Assembly: GCF_021155765.1 (NCBI RefSeq)
Contig: NC_060105.1
Coordinates: 434,001-498,000 of the forward strand
Source of the DNA: Diprion similis
Taxonomy: Eukaryota; Arthropoda; Insecta; Hymenoptera; Diprionidae
Direction of reading: 5' to 3'
DNA length: 64,000 nucleotides
Under the pieces are notes generated by a model, which was given only the letters and a program-made list of their open reading frames with translations, was not told the DNA's origin and searched no databases. The translations under genes were made by a program, and so were the position numbers. Below, in pieces: positions 63,028 through 64,000 of the stretch. The stretch's first letter is position 1. Each line of letters begins with the position of its first letter.

Positions 63028-64000
63028 TAAATAGCTATTTTCTTCCTTTGGCCCTCGCTGGTTAAATCAGTTATATGTTTCAACATCTCCGACGAATAGC
63101 GTATTTCATTACCTCAGCTGAAATGTTTCGATTTATTGTATGACGGATCTTCAGCAGTTTGTACTGTTATTTAGTTGATGAAATTTCACAGGCAAGTTCT
63201 ATCCACATCAGTGTCGATTTTCTCTCATATACCTAGTTTCGGTTAAATATTTACCCACGCTCGACCCAATCATTTTCGACATGGACGCATTTCTCTGTAT
63301 CAATCACGGTTTCAACGAACAGCGGAGATGCGGAAACAGATGGTGTTCAATAACCAATTATACGGTTCATGCTTTTTCCTCGTCAAATCCGATCGTAAAT
63401 ACTCCGTCATAGGCATAAACAATTTTTCTCACGGGTGGATTCGGGAGTCGTCAGATTCCGTGAAAGCGAGACACTCTGATCCCTTGAAATTACGAGGCTT
63501 AAGATCGAGTTACGCCGTTTCTATCCGAAATTTGCGGGACGCAAAGTTTACTTGGCAACAAACACCTTGTGCAATTATTTCGTTTTGCATGGGATTAAAA
63601 TTCCTGGCAGTTTTCGACGACGACGCAAAATCTTCCTGCTCAGTTGGTTCACCAAGCTGTTATCCGAATTCAACACAAAAAAGCGCTAGAGCCAAAATCG
63701 TTACTTCAGCCACAATATGGCGGCGAAAATTTTCACGGATGTACACGATCTCGGAGGATGTTCTCAAGAGTTTAGGCAAATTCGCAAAACATTTGAGACC
63801 TATTAAAAAAAAACTCAGGGGAGTTAGCAACGGGGGAAAATGTCGAAAATAAGCAGTTCTGATTGTTGTAAAGTTCAGAAACGACCGCGGCAATGAAGAA
63901 TATAGATTTTTAGCCGTCTCATCTGATCAAGACCGAGCCTCAATTTTGTCAAAACTGTGAATCAAGTGTAACAAAAATCTCGAGTTCGCGATTCCTTGTT

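Larger units (their letters stand above)
61401..64000. other. Upstream flank of the uncharacterised gene, with hairpin elements
   Basis: It should contain more 5' sequence of the minus-strand gene, but I could not identify a start exon. It includes an imperfect ATCT-rich microsatellite near 62060-62110 and two inverted-repeat elements (62667-62897, 62904-63027). The plus-strand open frame at 63328-63852 (174 codons) has no resemblance I recognise. Confidence 0.45.

Noticed and set aside
62672-63028. 118-codon minus-strand ORF
   Set aside because: It is explained by the two inverted-repeat elements, which leave mirrored open frames.
63328-63852. 174-codon plus-strand ORF near the right end
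   Set aside because: No family resemblance, no splice context and an opposing open frame; likely chance.

Overview
The window is nuclear DNA from an insect, most likely a hymenopteran; that placement is an inference from protein style, short GT-AG introns and AT-rich intergenic DNA, and I cannot name a genus. Almost every gene is split into several exons. I joined exons by hand and checked that the splice phases add up. Exon coordinates are in the evidence fields; start and end give the outer coding limits, not the UTRs.

Layout. Left edge, minus: the 5' end of a Rossmann-fold dehydrogenase/epimerase-like gene, head to head with a plus-strand activin type II receptor (punt, about 1.8-4.8 kb). 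A 5.5 kb gene-free stretch follows, then a plus-strand SLC35F3/F4-like transporter (10.4-16.9 kb). Next come a minus-strand cytosolic GST (18-19 kb), a minus-strand BTBD17-like BTB/BACK protein (20-22 kb), a plus-strand FUT10/11-like fucosyltransferase (23-25 kb) and the MICOS subunit MIC19 (26-27 kb). The largest gene (27.3-33.7 kb, minus) encodes a single chain of about 2032 residues with four CNG/HCN-type channel repeats. Then come BCAP31 (minus), RCL1 (plus), and a compact minus-strand run: securin-like protein, MDH1B-like protein, aldo-keto reductase and ADAT1, with short gaps between them. An EF-hand protein lies at 48-50 kb (plus). A gene-poor, repeat-bearing stretch (50-55 kb) follows. 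Last is a ten-exon minus-strand gene of unknown function (55.4-61.4 kb) whose 5' end I could not place.

The genes are mostly unrelated housekeeping or signalling genes (TGF-beta receptor, rRNA and tRNA processing, ER chaperone/export, mitochondrial cristae, detoxification) and do not form one pathway. The strongest candidate for something little described is the four-repeat channel. Its repeats keep the S1-S6 plus cyclic-nucleotide-domain layout, but every selectivity filter is changed and most of the nucleotide-binding cassettes are eroded. A divergent securin candidate, two GC-AG introns, two MITE-like elements and a multi-hairpin element near the right end also merit attention.
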